Part shown: positions 9,862-17,493 of the stretch, piece by piece
Position numbering within the stretch: the stretch's first letter is position 1
Layout of the letters: the number at the start of each line of letters is the position of its first letter
Origin: Melioribacteraceae bacterium
Lineage (GTDB): Bacteria > Bacteroidota > Ignavibacteria > Ignavibacteriales > Melioribacteraceae
Assembly: GCA_021739765.1 (NCBI GenBank)
Contig: JAIPBD010000004.1
Span: 1-64,000 of the forward strand
Reading direction: 5' to 3'
DNA length: 64,000 nucleotides
The notes under the pieces: generated by a model
Databases searched by the model: none
Seen by the model: the letters and a program-made list of their open reading frames with translations, nothing else
Told to the model about the DNA's origin: nothing
Program-made: the position numbers and the translations under genes

Positions 9862-11151
9862 ATGAAATCAATGTCAAAAAAAATTATTGTTTCTGTCCTT
9901 TTTTTGTTGATGTTTATCAGCTGCGGTGATGATAACAGCTCGGGAGATAAAATAACTTATTGGAGTTCAAACAATTCTTATGAGATTCAATTCGCTGATT
10001 TTATAACAAAGAAATGGAATATCCAAAGCGATATTAACGTCAGATTTCAACCTGTACCGGAAGGACAATCGAGTGAAGAAGTTATTCTTGCCGCTGTTGT
10101 AGGGGAGACCACACCGGATGTATATTCCAATATGTGGCAGGGCGATGTTGAGGTTTACGCTCAAGCGGGCGTACTTGTTCCGCTTGATACTCTCGATGGT
10201 TTTATGGAATTTCTCCGCGAACGCTGCGATAGTAGCGTAATTGAAGAGATCACCTCGCTCGACGGGCATGTGTATCAAATCCCCTGGAAAATTAATCCGA
10301 TAATGCTTTATTACAATCAAAACATTATTGATACACTAAATATCGAAGGAGTTCCGGGAACATATTCACAATACACGGACGCAGCGAGAAGATTCAAAAA
10401 AGATAAAGATGGGGACGGGTATGTTGATCAATGGTTTGGTTACGCTGAAGTTAAAGTAACATGGTGGCAAAGATTTTTTGATTTTTATCCGCTTTATTTG
10501 GCGGCCTCCGGTGGCGGCTCTTTAGTTAAAGACAGAAAAGCCGCGTTTAATAATGAAGCTGCGGTTAATGTTTTCAGATTTTTGCGGAATCTTTACGCGA
10601 ATAATTATTTCGCAAAAGAAAGGTTATCCGCGAGACAAGATGTTTTTCTTTCCGGCGTGATAGCAACACGATTTACAGGTCCGTGGGAGATTGCCCGCGC
10701 TGAACAGTTTAAACCGGAAGGGTTCAAATATAATTTCTCGCAAATTCCTGTGCCCGATAATCACACAGGACCGGTTTATACTTACGGCGATCCCAAAAAC
10801 ATTGTAATCTTTAAAAGCTGCAAATATCCTGAAAAGGCTTGGCAGTTTTTAAGAATGATGATCGATGAAGAAAATGATTTAAAACTTTTGGAATTCAGCA
10901 ATCAACTTCCCAGACGAAAAAACATTTCAGAAAATCCGCTTTACAGCGATTACTTTGCAAAAAATCCGTTAATGAAAAAGTTCGCTCAGCAATCCGAATA
11001 TGTTAAAGGAACCGACGCAAGTCCTGTTTTGAAGGAAGTCTTCGATTTAATCTCTCAGCAATATGAAGCGTGTGTTGTTTACGGCACCAAAACTCCCGAA
11101 CAAGCAATTAATGATGCCGCCGAAGCGGTAAACCTACTATTTATTGAATGA
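9862..11151 (+). CDS. ABC sugar importer, extracellular solute-binding lipoprotein (family 1)
   Basis: 429 residues; ATG 9862, with ATG 9871 as an alternative. A lipoprotein signal (LLMFISCGDD, lipobox Cys about residue 22) is followed by a family 1 solute-binding fold: WSSNN near the start, GETTPDVYSNMW, and KDKDGDGYVDQWFGYA, a common sugar-binder loop. This protein would capture an oligosaccharide in the periplasm and hand it to the two permeases encoded immediately downstream. The next start overlaps the stop as ATGA. The oligosaccharide is probably a manno-oligosaccharide, judged only from the neighbouring GH130 and GH2 genes. Confidence 0.93.
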   Translation: MKSMSKKIIVSVLFLLMFISCGDDNSSGDKITYWSSNNSYEIQFADFITKKWNIQSDINVRFQPVPEGQSSEEVILAAVVGETTPDVYSNMWQGDVEVYAQAGVLVPLDTLDGFMEFLRERCDSSVIEEITSLDGHVYQIPWKINPIMLYYNQNIIDTLNIEGVPGTYSQYTDAARRFKKDKDGDGYVDQWFGYAEVKVTWWQRFFDFYPLYLAASGGGSLVKDRKAAFNNEAAVNVFRFLRNLYANNYFAKERLSARQDVFLSGVIATRFTGPWEIARAEQFKPEGFKYNFSQIPVPDNHTGPVYTYGDPKNIVIFKSCKYPEKAWQFLRMMIDEENDLKLLEFSNQLPRRKNISENPLYSDYFAKNPLMKKFAQQSEYVKGTDASPVLKEVFDLISQQYEACVVYGTKTPEQAINDAAEAVNLLFIE

Positions 11152-12020
11152 GACGGCGAATGAAATTAAAGCAAAAAATAGTGCCCTATCTGCTTATATC
11201 GCCATACATTTTACATTTCAGTTTGTTTGTCGCGTTTCCTGTTGTCTTTTCGATTGTTCTTACATTTCATAAATGGAATATAATCGCACCGATGGAATAC
11301 ACAGGCTTCAGCAATTATGTAAGATTGTTCAAAGACGCCGTTTTTCTTAAATCACTTGGAAACACGCTTATCTTCCTGGTTATTCACATCCCGCTTCAAA
11401 TTATCGTCGCTTTGGTACTTGCACAGATACTCAATCAAAATATTAAATTTAGAGGATTTTTTAGGGCTGCTTTCTTTCTTCCGGTGATCGTTTCCGGCGT
11501 TGTTGTTACAATTCTTTGGGAACAATTATATGGATTCGACACAGGATTGTTAAACAGAATGCTTGTAAGTGTTGGAATGAATAAGGTAGGATGGTTGACT
11601 GATCCGAATGTCGCGATGTCTTCGATCGCGTTGATGGCCACTTGGAAAAACGTAGGATTGTACATAATTCTGTTTCTTGTCGGACTCCAAACAGTGCCGA
11701 CACAATACTACGAAGCCGCAGATATGGAAGGCGCAAACAGATGGCAGAAATTTTTCAAAATCACATTGCCGATGATAAATCCGACAATTTTTATGGTGGT
11801 TATATTATCAACTATCGGTGGGTTCTCACTTTTTATCGAGCCTTATGTTATGACCGGCGGCGGACCGCTAAACAGTACAATCTCGGCTGTACTTTACATC
11901 TATAAACAAGGTTTCTTCTATTATCACATGGGATATTCCGCGACTCTCGGCTTATTCTTTGCCTTGATAATTCTGCTTGTAGTTGTTATCCAAAAACGAT
12001 TTGTTGAGCGTGACGTTTGA
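11148..12020 (+). CDS. ABC sugar importer permease, MalF/UgpA type
   Basis: 290 residues with six predicted membrane segments. The cytoplasmic EAA loop is clear (YYEAADMEGANRWQKFFKIT then LP, about residues 187-207), which docks the ATPase. The start overlaps the binding-protein stop by four bases (ATGA), and the stop overlaps the next permease start. It forms the inner-membrane channel with the MalG-type partner. Family assignment is firm; the substrate is inferred from context. Confidence 0.94.
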   Translation: MRRRMKLKQKIVPYLLISPYILHFSLFVAFPVVFSIVLTFHKWNIIAPMEYTGFSNYVRLFKDAVFLKSLGNTLIFLVIHIPLQIIVALVLAQILNQNIKFRGFFRAAFFLPVIVSGVVVTILWEQLYGFDTGLLNRMLVSVGMNKVGWLTDPNVAMSSIALMATWKNVGLYIILFLVGLQTVPTQYYEAADMEGANRWQKFFKITLPMINPTIFMVVILSTIGGFSLFIEPYVMTGGGPLNSTISAVLYIYKQGFFYYHMGYSATLGLFFALIILLVVVIQKRFVERDV

Positions 12021-12835
12021 AAATATTTAAAAAAATATCATTCTATTTCTTTCTTACGCTGGGCGCGCTGGTATTTATTTATCCTTTTTACTGGATGGTA
12101 ACGGCATCGCTCGCACCGGAGAATGAAATCGCGAATTTAACTTTATTGCCAACCGGGCTGTCGTTCGATGCTTATTCTCAAATGTTTACTAAAATTCCAA
12201 TCGGCAGGGCGTTCATTAATAGTTTAATTGTTGCCTCATCTATAACGATAGGCGTGTTAGTTTTCGGCTCAATGATCGGCTACGCGTTATCAAGATTGGA
12301 ATTCAAAGGAAGGAATTTCGTTTTTTATATAATCATTTTCACAATGACTTTGCCTTTCCAGATCACACTTATTCCTCAATATATAATTATGGTGAAATTT
12401 GGCTGGGTGGATACTTATCTCGCGCTAATTGTGCCTTACTTTATAAATACACTTGGGATAATAATGTTTCGTCAGTATTTCAAGTCTATCCCACAAAGTT
12501 TGATCGACGCGGCACGACTTGATGGTTGCGGAGATATTAAAATTATTTTCAAAATCCTTTGGCCTAACACAATTCCGGCATTAGTAACAATCGGGATAAT
12601 TACTTTTATGGCTTCATGGAATGAAGTGCTTTGGCCGTTAATTGTAATACGAAACGAAGAATTGATGACAATGCCCCAGCTTGTAACTCTTTTTGCTGTC
12701 GGTGGAAGAGCTGATTCGCAGCTTGGCGTTAAACTGGCTTCGGCTGTAATTCTCGCGCTCCCGATTATCGTGGCTTATATATTTTTCCAGAAATACTTTA
12801 TCCAAAGTATGGCATCGAGCGGAATGAAGGACTAA
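12017..12835 (+). CDS. ABC sugar importer permease, MalG/UgpE type
   Basis: 272 residues starting at TTG 12017, which overlaps the previous TGA by three bases; there is no nearby ATG. It has six membrane segments and the MalG-type EAA loop LIDAARLDGCGDIKIIFKIL followed by WP. An N-terminal segment with YPFYWMVTASLAP is typical of the family. It pairs with the MalF-type permease. The energy-coupling ATPase is not next to it but about 20 kb downstream at 32574-33671. Confidence 0.94.
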   Translation: MKIFKKISFYFFLTLGALVFIYPFYWMVTASLAPENEIANLTLLPTGLSFDAYSQMFTKIPIGRAFINSLIVASSITIGVLVFGSMIGYALSRLEFKGRNFVFYIIIFTMTLPFQITLIPQYIIMVKFGWVDTYLALIVPYFINTLGIIMFRQYFKSIPQSLIDAARLDGCGDIKIIFKILWPNTIPALVTIGIITFMASWNEVLWPLIVIRNEELMTMPQLVTLFAVGGRADSQLGVKLASAVILALPIIVAYIFFQKYFIQSMASSGMKD

Positions 12836-12837
12836 TA

Positions 12838-14148
12838 ATGAGATTAGAAAGATTAGAAACACTCTTAAAAGCAGATCCAACTAAAGTTATTCTGCAATTT
12901 TTTCTGATGAATGAGGAAAGAACGATCAGAATAATTAAAAGAATTCTATTGCTTTCAGATGTGGAAGTTGAAAAAAAACTTGATGAAGTGTTATCAGAAT
13001 TTTCAAAGCGTCATAAAAATTTGAAAAATTTACTTATTGAAAATTTTGGAAAGGTCGATAAGTATATTGATGATCCATCTATTCTCTCTGAGAAAAGAAA
13101 ATTACTCATCGGCGGATATTTTTCGAAAGAATACTCAATTGAGTCCGCAGCACTTTTTAATCCATCGATCGTTCCTCACCCTGATCAAGTTGGGATTGAT
13201 AACGGTGATTTGAAGTTCGTTTTAAGTCTAAGAGCAACCGGAGAAGGGCATATATCATCCATTGAGTTCAGAGAAGGAATTATTTCATCGGGTGGTGAAG
13301 TGAAATTTATCAATGACTCCGAATATAGAATACTGCCGAAAAAACTTTCTTATACGTGGGAAGAGATTGAAAAAAAAGGATCTTCAAACGAATCCACACA
13401 AAATTCAGATCAGAAGAGGTTGTTGGATGTAAACTACAAAAGCCATTTTGATCCGTCATCAAAATTATCTGAGCGAGTGTTATTCCCTAATTCGCCGACT
13501 GAGACAATGGGACTCGAAGACGCACGATTCGTGAAATTTACCGATGAGAATATTACAACTTATTACGCGACTTATACCGCGTATAACGGTCGAGATATCA
13601 GTTCTCAAATTATTGAAACTAAAGACTTTATCAACTTCGAAACCGGGCTGCTCTACGGAAAATCGGTTAAAGATAAAGGGATGGCTATTTTCCCCCGAAA
13701 AATTAGGGGGAAATATTACATAACGTCACGGCAAGACGGCGAAAGTCTTTTCCTAATGGAATCCGATGATCTTTATAATTGGAATAACGCGGAGAAAATT
13801 TTAGCTCCCGAGGAATCTTGGGGGATAATCCAATTAGGCAATTGCGGATCACCGATAGAAACCGAAGCCGGTTGGCTGCTGATAACACATGCAGTCGGAC
13901 CGTTTAGGAAATATGTAATCAGCGCGATATTACTGGATCTTGATAATCCATATAAAGTTATCGGGAAGCTTAATGAACCGTTAATAGAACCGAATGAGCA
14001 GGAAAGGGAGGGATATGTACCGAATGTTGTTTATTCGTGTGGTTCAATTGTTCATAAAAATAATTTAATTATTCCCTATGCAATGTCTGATGCAGCTTGT
14101 GGTTTTGCAAAAGTAAACCTAAAGGAACTTCTGAAAAAAATATTATAA
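12838..14148 (+). CDS. GH130 mannoside phosphorylase/hydrolase, long form with N-terminal extension
   Basis: 436 residues. About 100 helical residues precede a five-bladed beta-propeller of glycoside hydrolase family 130. The conserved GLEDAR motif carries the probable catalytic Asp228. Later blades show GMAIFPRKIRGKYY, SESW-like GIIQLGNCGSPI and GWLLITHAVGPF. There is no signal peptide, so it acts in the cytoplasm. Characterised GH130 members act on beta-mannosides, usually as inverting phosphorylases that release mannose-1-phosphate. Long forms with an N-terminal helical extension include 1,2-beta-oligomannan phosphorylases, but linkage specificity cannot be read here. It sits three bases after the permease stop, in the same operon as the importer. 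Confidence 0.88.
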   Translation: MRLERLETLLKADPTKVILQFFLMNEERTIRIIKRILLLSDVEVEKKLDEVLSEFSKRHKNLKNLLIENFGKVDKYIDDPSILSEKRKLLIGGYFSKEYSIESAALFNPSIVPHPDQVGIDNGDLKFVLSLRATGEGHISSIEFREGIISSGGEVKFINDSEYRILPKKLSYTWEEIEKKGSSNESTQNSDQKRLLDVNYKSHFDPSSKLSERVLFPNSPTETMGLEDARFVKFTDENITTYYATYTAYNGRDISSQIIETKDFINFETGLLYGKSVKDKGMAIFPRKIRGKYYITSRQDGESLFLMESDDLYNWNNAEKILAPEESWGIIQLGNCGSPIETEAGWLLITHAVGPFRKYVISAILLDLDNPYKVIGKLNEPLIEPNEQEREGYVPNVVYSCGSIVHKNNLIIPYAMSDAACGFAKVNLKELLKKIL

Positions 14149-14175
14149 AAATTTATTCACTAATGCGGTAATACT

Positions 14176-15078
14176 ATGGAAATTCTACGCTATAACTCGA
14201 ATCCAATCTTAACTAAAGCAGATGTGTCATTTAAAGTAAACAGTATTTTTAATCCCGGAGCTGTAAAATTTAACAACAAATATATACTTGTCTGCCGGGT
14301 AGAAATGCCGAACGGGAGATCGTCATTCATCAAAGCAGAAAGTGATGATGGCTATAGTTTCACGGTCGACAAAAAACTTCTGCTAACTCCGGAAAGTCAT
14401 ACCGAGTTTTACGAATATGTTGAATGGGGGATCGAAGATCCGAGAATAACACAGATAGAAGATAAGTTCTACTTAACGTATACCGGCTATTCAAAAAATA
14501 TGCCCCTTGTAATTTTAGCGGAGACTGAAGATTTCAAGAACTTCAAAATTCACGGTCCAATTTCCGAACCTTCAAATAAAGATTGCTCCATTTTCCCGGA
14601 AAAAATAAACGGTTATTACTGGAAAGTGGACAGGCCGTCTGCCGAAAGCAGAAGAGATATCTGGGTGAGTAAAAGTCCCGACCTAATACATTGGGGCAGT
14701 CCAAAGATAGTAATGCAGCCTGAGCAGGGAACATGGGAGCAAGATAAGATCGGTGCGTCAAGTAATCCGATCAGAACCAAGGATGGTTGGTTGATGCTTT
14801 ATCACGGAGTACGTGGATTTGGTATTTCCTCTATTTACAAATTGGGTGTTGTGTTATTAGATATAAATGAGCCTTGGAAAGTGATTGGTAAAAGTAGAGA
14901 ACCAATCCTTTCACCTGATCAGGATTATGAAAGAATAGGGGATGTTGGGAATGTTGTCTTTTCGAACGGCTGGATTGTTGAGGATGATGAAAGAATAAAA
15001 GTCTATTACAGCGGGGCTGATACAAATATTTGCGTAGCAGACACCTCCATTAATGAACTGATTGAGGTTTGCAAATGA
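14176..15078 (+). CDS. GH130 mannoside phosphorylase, short form
   Basis: 300 residues, a compact five-bladed propeller without signal peptide. It opens with RYNSNPILTKADV. The catalytic motif WGIEDPR contains Asp88, and KDCSIFPEKINGYY and GWLMLYHGV blades follow. Short GH130 proteins of this size include beta-1,2-mannobiose phosphorylases and mannosyl-glucose or mannosyl-GlcNAc phosphorylases; size and motif fit but do not decide. The product would be mannose-1-phosphate. Its stop overlaps the start of the next gene as ATGA. Confidence 0.88.
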   Translation: MEILRYNSNPILTKADVSFKVNSIFNPGAVKFNNKYILVCRVEMPNGRSSFIKAESDDGYSFTVDKKLLLTPESHTEFYEYVEWGIEDPRITQIEDKFYLTYTGYSKNMPLVILAETEDFKNFKIHGPISEPSNKDCSIFPEKINGYYWKVDRPSAESRRDIWVSKSPDLIHWGSPKIVMQPEQGTWEQDKIGASSNPIRTKDGWLMLYHGVRGFGISSIYKLGVVLLDINEPWKVIGKSREPILSPDQDYERIGDVGNVVFSNGWIVEDDERIKVYYSGADTNICVADTSINELIEVCK

Positions 15079-16352
15079 GACTAAAAAACTCAATTACACT
15101 CCCGGTTTTTCTTCTGTTTTTTGTTTTTGCTCATTTGTCATGTGCTCAAATTAAAGAGTTAGTAATTAACACCGCTCATCTTGATTACCTCTACGAAGAA
15201 ATTGAGGTAGAAGGCAAAGATATGGCAATCATTCATATTTATAGCGATGCTCCAGATTATAAATTTGTTGGAGATGATGATGAAGGCATCGCCTGTATTG
15301 ATGATGTTGCCAGAGCCGCTATTTTTTATCTAAAGGATTGGCAAATCAATAAAACTACAACAAGTTTAAATAAAAATAAATTGCTCTTGGAATTCGTTTT
15401 GCACTTGCAAGCCGAGAACGGCTATTTCTATAATTTTATTTGGGAAGATTATTCCATAAATCGTGATTTCAAAACAAGCGTTGCTGAACCAAATTGGTGG
15501 TCGTGGCGTGCGCTTTGGGTTTTATCCGAATCATATTTGGTTTATAAAAATGACGATCCCGTATTTGCCGATAGAATATGGACAAGCATAGAAAAATTAA
15601 TTACTTCGGTTAAGAATGATATTCCGGTCGAACAAAACAAAACTAATATTGCAGGGTTGACAATCCCTTCATGGTTGCCGAACAAACACGCTTCAGATCA
15701 AACAGCTGTACTTTTACTTGGACTTTCCGTTTATCATCAACAGACAAATGATGAAGTAATTTTAAACTACATCAAAAAGCTATGTCAGGGAATTACGCAG
15801 ATGCAGATTATCGACGAAGCGAGTGAAGTAAACGGCGCGTTTTTAAGTTGGGAAAATAGCTGGCATGCATGGGGTAATTCACAATCTTACGCTCTATTAA
15901 AATCTTATAAGATTATAAATGATGACGAATTGCTGCACGCGGCTCTTAGAGAGTTAGACCAATTTTACGATTATCTGATTGAGACAAATTATTTGATGCA
16001 TTTTAATGTAACCAAAGAAGCTGAGCGAATATTAGTTGCCGACAAGGGTAAATTTTCCCAAATAGCGTATAATATTAGGCCGATGATTTTTGCTCTGCTT
16101 GAAGCTTCTGATATTACAAAGAATGAGAAGTATTCCGAGAAAGCGGCGGTTGTGGCATCATGGTTTTTCGGTAATAATCGCGCTAATGCCGTAATGTATG
16201 ATGAGAAAAGTGGAAGGATTTATGATGGAATAAATTCGGAAGAAGATGTTAATAAAAATTCCGGAGCTGAATCCACAATTGAAGGATTGTTAAGTCTAAT
16301 CAGTATTAAATCCGATCCGGCTTCTCTTAAATATTTTTTACAAAATGAGTAA
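15075..16352 (+). CDS. Exported (alpha/alpha)6-like protein of unknown family inside the GH130 cluster
   Basis: 425 residues from ATG 15075, which overlaps the previous TGA as ATGA; TTG 15069 in frame is less likely. A signal peptide ends at AHLSCAQ, possibly a lipoprotein site (Cys about residue 23). The body is almost all helical, with paired-helix motifs resembling six-hairpin glycosidases: GDDDEGIACIDDVARA (residues 66-80), WWSWRALWVLSESY, ASDQTAVLLLGLSVY and SWENSWHAWGNSQSY. Acidic residues Asp67-69, Glu70, Asp76 and Asp77 could be catalytic. I do not recognise a named family. An exported enzyme coded between cytosolic GH130 genes suggests it cuts or trims the polymer before import. The next ATG overlaps its stop by eight bases. 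Confidence 0.75.
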   Translation: MRLKNSITLPVFLLFFVFAHLSCAQIKELVINTAHLDYLYEEIEVEGKDMAIIHIYSDAPDYKFVGDDDEGIACIDDVARAAIFYLKDWQINKTTTSLNKNKLLLEFVLHLQAENGYFYNFIWEDYSINRDFKTSVAEPNWWSWRALWVLSESYLVYKNDDPVFADRIWTSIEKLITSVKNDIPVEQNKTNIAGLTIPSWLPNKHASDQTAVLLLGLSVYHQQTNDEVILNYIKKLCQGITQMQIIDEASEVNGAFLSWENSWHAWGNSQSYALLKSYKIINDDELLHAALRELDQFYDYLIETNYLMHFNVTKEAERILVADKGKFSQIAYNIRPMIFALLEASDITKNEKYSEKAAVVASWFFGNNRANAVMYDEKSGRIYDGINSEEDVNKNSGAESTIEGLLSLISIKSDPASLKYFLQNE

Positions 16353-17475
16353 GATATTAAAAGATTTAATAATCTTTTCTCCAAAGGATGTAGATCTGAG
16401 TCATTCACCTTTGAGCTCTCTCGGTGAAAGTACAAATGTGCTTGGTGCATTTAATCCCGCATTAACAAAGCTTCCTAACGGTAATTTATTAATTATGGTA
16501 AGAGTCGCAGAAAAACTTCTCTCTCCGACAGAAAATGGAAATTTTAGATTTATAAGATGGGATTCTGAAAAAGGATATGTACTCGAGTCAGTAAAAACTG
16601 ATTTGTTAATTACAGATGATCCCAGAAAGTATGAATTTAAAAATAGAAAATATACGACTTACGGATTAACTTCTTTTTCATGGCTCCTTCCGGTTGAATT
16701 AAACGATGTTGGCAGTGAAGTATTGAAAATACACTATGAGAGGATTATTCAACCGCAGCAAGCATATCAAGAATATGGAATAGAGGATGCGCGTTTAACT
16801 CAGATTGACCAAAAGTATTACATGACAACCTGCAGCGTTTCCTCATTTAGACATTCAACAACACTTTACGTTTCGGAAGACGGACTTAATTACAAACTTG
16901 AAGGAATAATTCAAGATCATCAGAATAAAGACATGGTCTTATTTCCTGAAAATATCAACGGATTTTATTACGCGTTAACCAGACCGGTTGGCGACCACTA
17001 TTTCCATTCAAATACAATTTCCGAAACTATACCGGGACCGGGAATTTGTATGTCACGTTCCCCGGATTTACTCCATTGGAAGCCGGTGGAAGATTTTATT
17101 ATTCAGCCAAAATTAAATACACTCGCTTCGGATAAACTTGGAGGTGGAGCAAATCCGATTTTAACTGATGAAGGTTGGCTTGTTTTATTTCACGGCGTTT
17201 CTAACGGAGATGTTGTCGGAAAATATTCAACAATGGCTTTGGTGCTAGATAAAAATGAGCCATATAAGATAAAAACGATTAATCTATCAAAACCAATATT
17301 AAAATCTTTCGAAGAACTTCCTGAGGATTTGGAAAAAATCAGTTACATCGATGATGTAGTTTTTACTTCAGGAATAGTTGAGAAAGAAAATTATTTCATC
17401 GTCGCTTCGGGCGAGCGGGATCTCTGTTGCAGAATAACTCATTTAGAAAAATCCTCCTTAACAAATTTATTGTGA
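16345..17475 (+). CDS. GH130 mannoside phosphorylase/hydrolase, third copy
   Basis: 376 residues with no signal peptide. The GH130 propeller shows AFNPALTKLPNGNLLIMVRV in blade 1, GIEDARLTQ with probable catalytic Asp148, and KDMVLFPENINGFYYALTRP. GGGANPILTDEGWLVLFHGV lies in the fourth blade. It has inserted segments relative to the 300-residue form and is not a recent duplicate of either neighbour. A different chain-length or linkage preference is therefore likely. It overlaps the preceding gene by eight bases and is followed 18 bases later by beta-mannosidase. Confidence 0.87.
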   Translation: MSKILKDLIIFSPKDVDLSHSPLSSLGESTNVLGAFNPALTKLPNGNLLIMVRVAEKLLSPTENGNFRFIRWDSEKGYVLESVKTDLLITDDPRKYEFKNRKYTTYGLTSFSWLLPVELNDVGSEVLKIHYERIIQPQQAYQEYGIEDARLTQIDQKYYMTTCSVSSFRHSTTLYVSEDGLNYKLEGIIQDHQNKDMVLFPENINGFYYALTRPVGDHYFHSNTISETIPGPGICMSRSPDLLHWKPVEDFIIQPKLNTLASDKLGGGANPILTDEGWLVLFHGVSNGDVVGKYSTMALVLDKNEPYKIKTINLSKPILKSFEELPEDLEKISYIDDVVFTSGIVEKENYFIVASGERDLCCRITHLEKSSLTNLL

Positions 17476-17493
17476 AATTTATCTTAAACAATT

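Noticed and set aside
9862-11151. Binding lipoprotein considered as a SusD
   Set aside because: Size, EQFADFITKKW-like opening and adjacency to two ABC permeases mark it as a family 1 ABC solute-binding protein.
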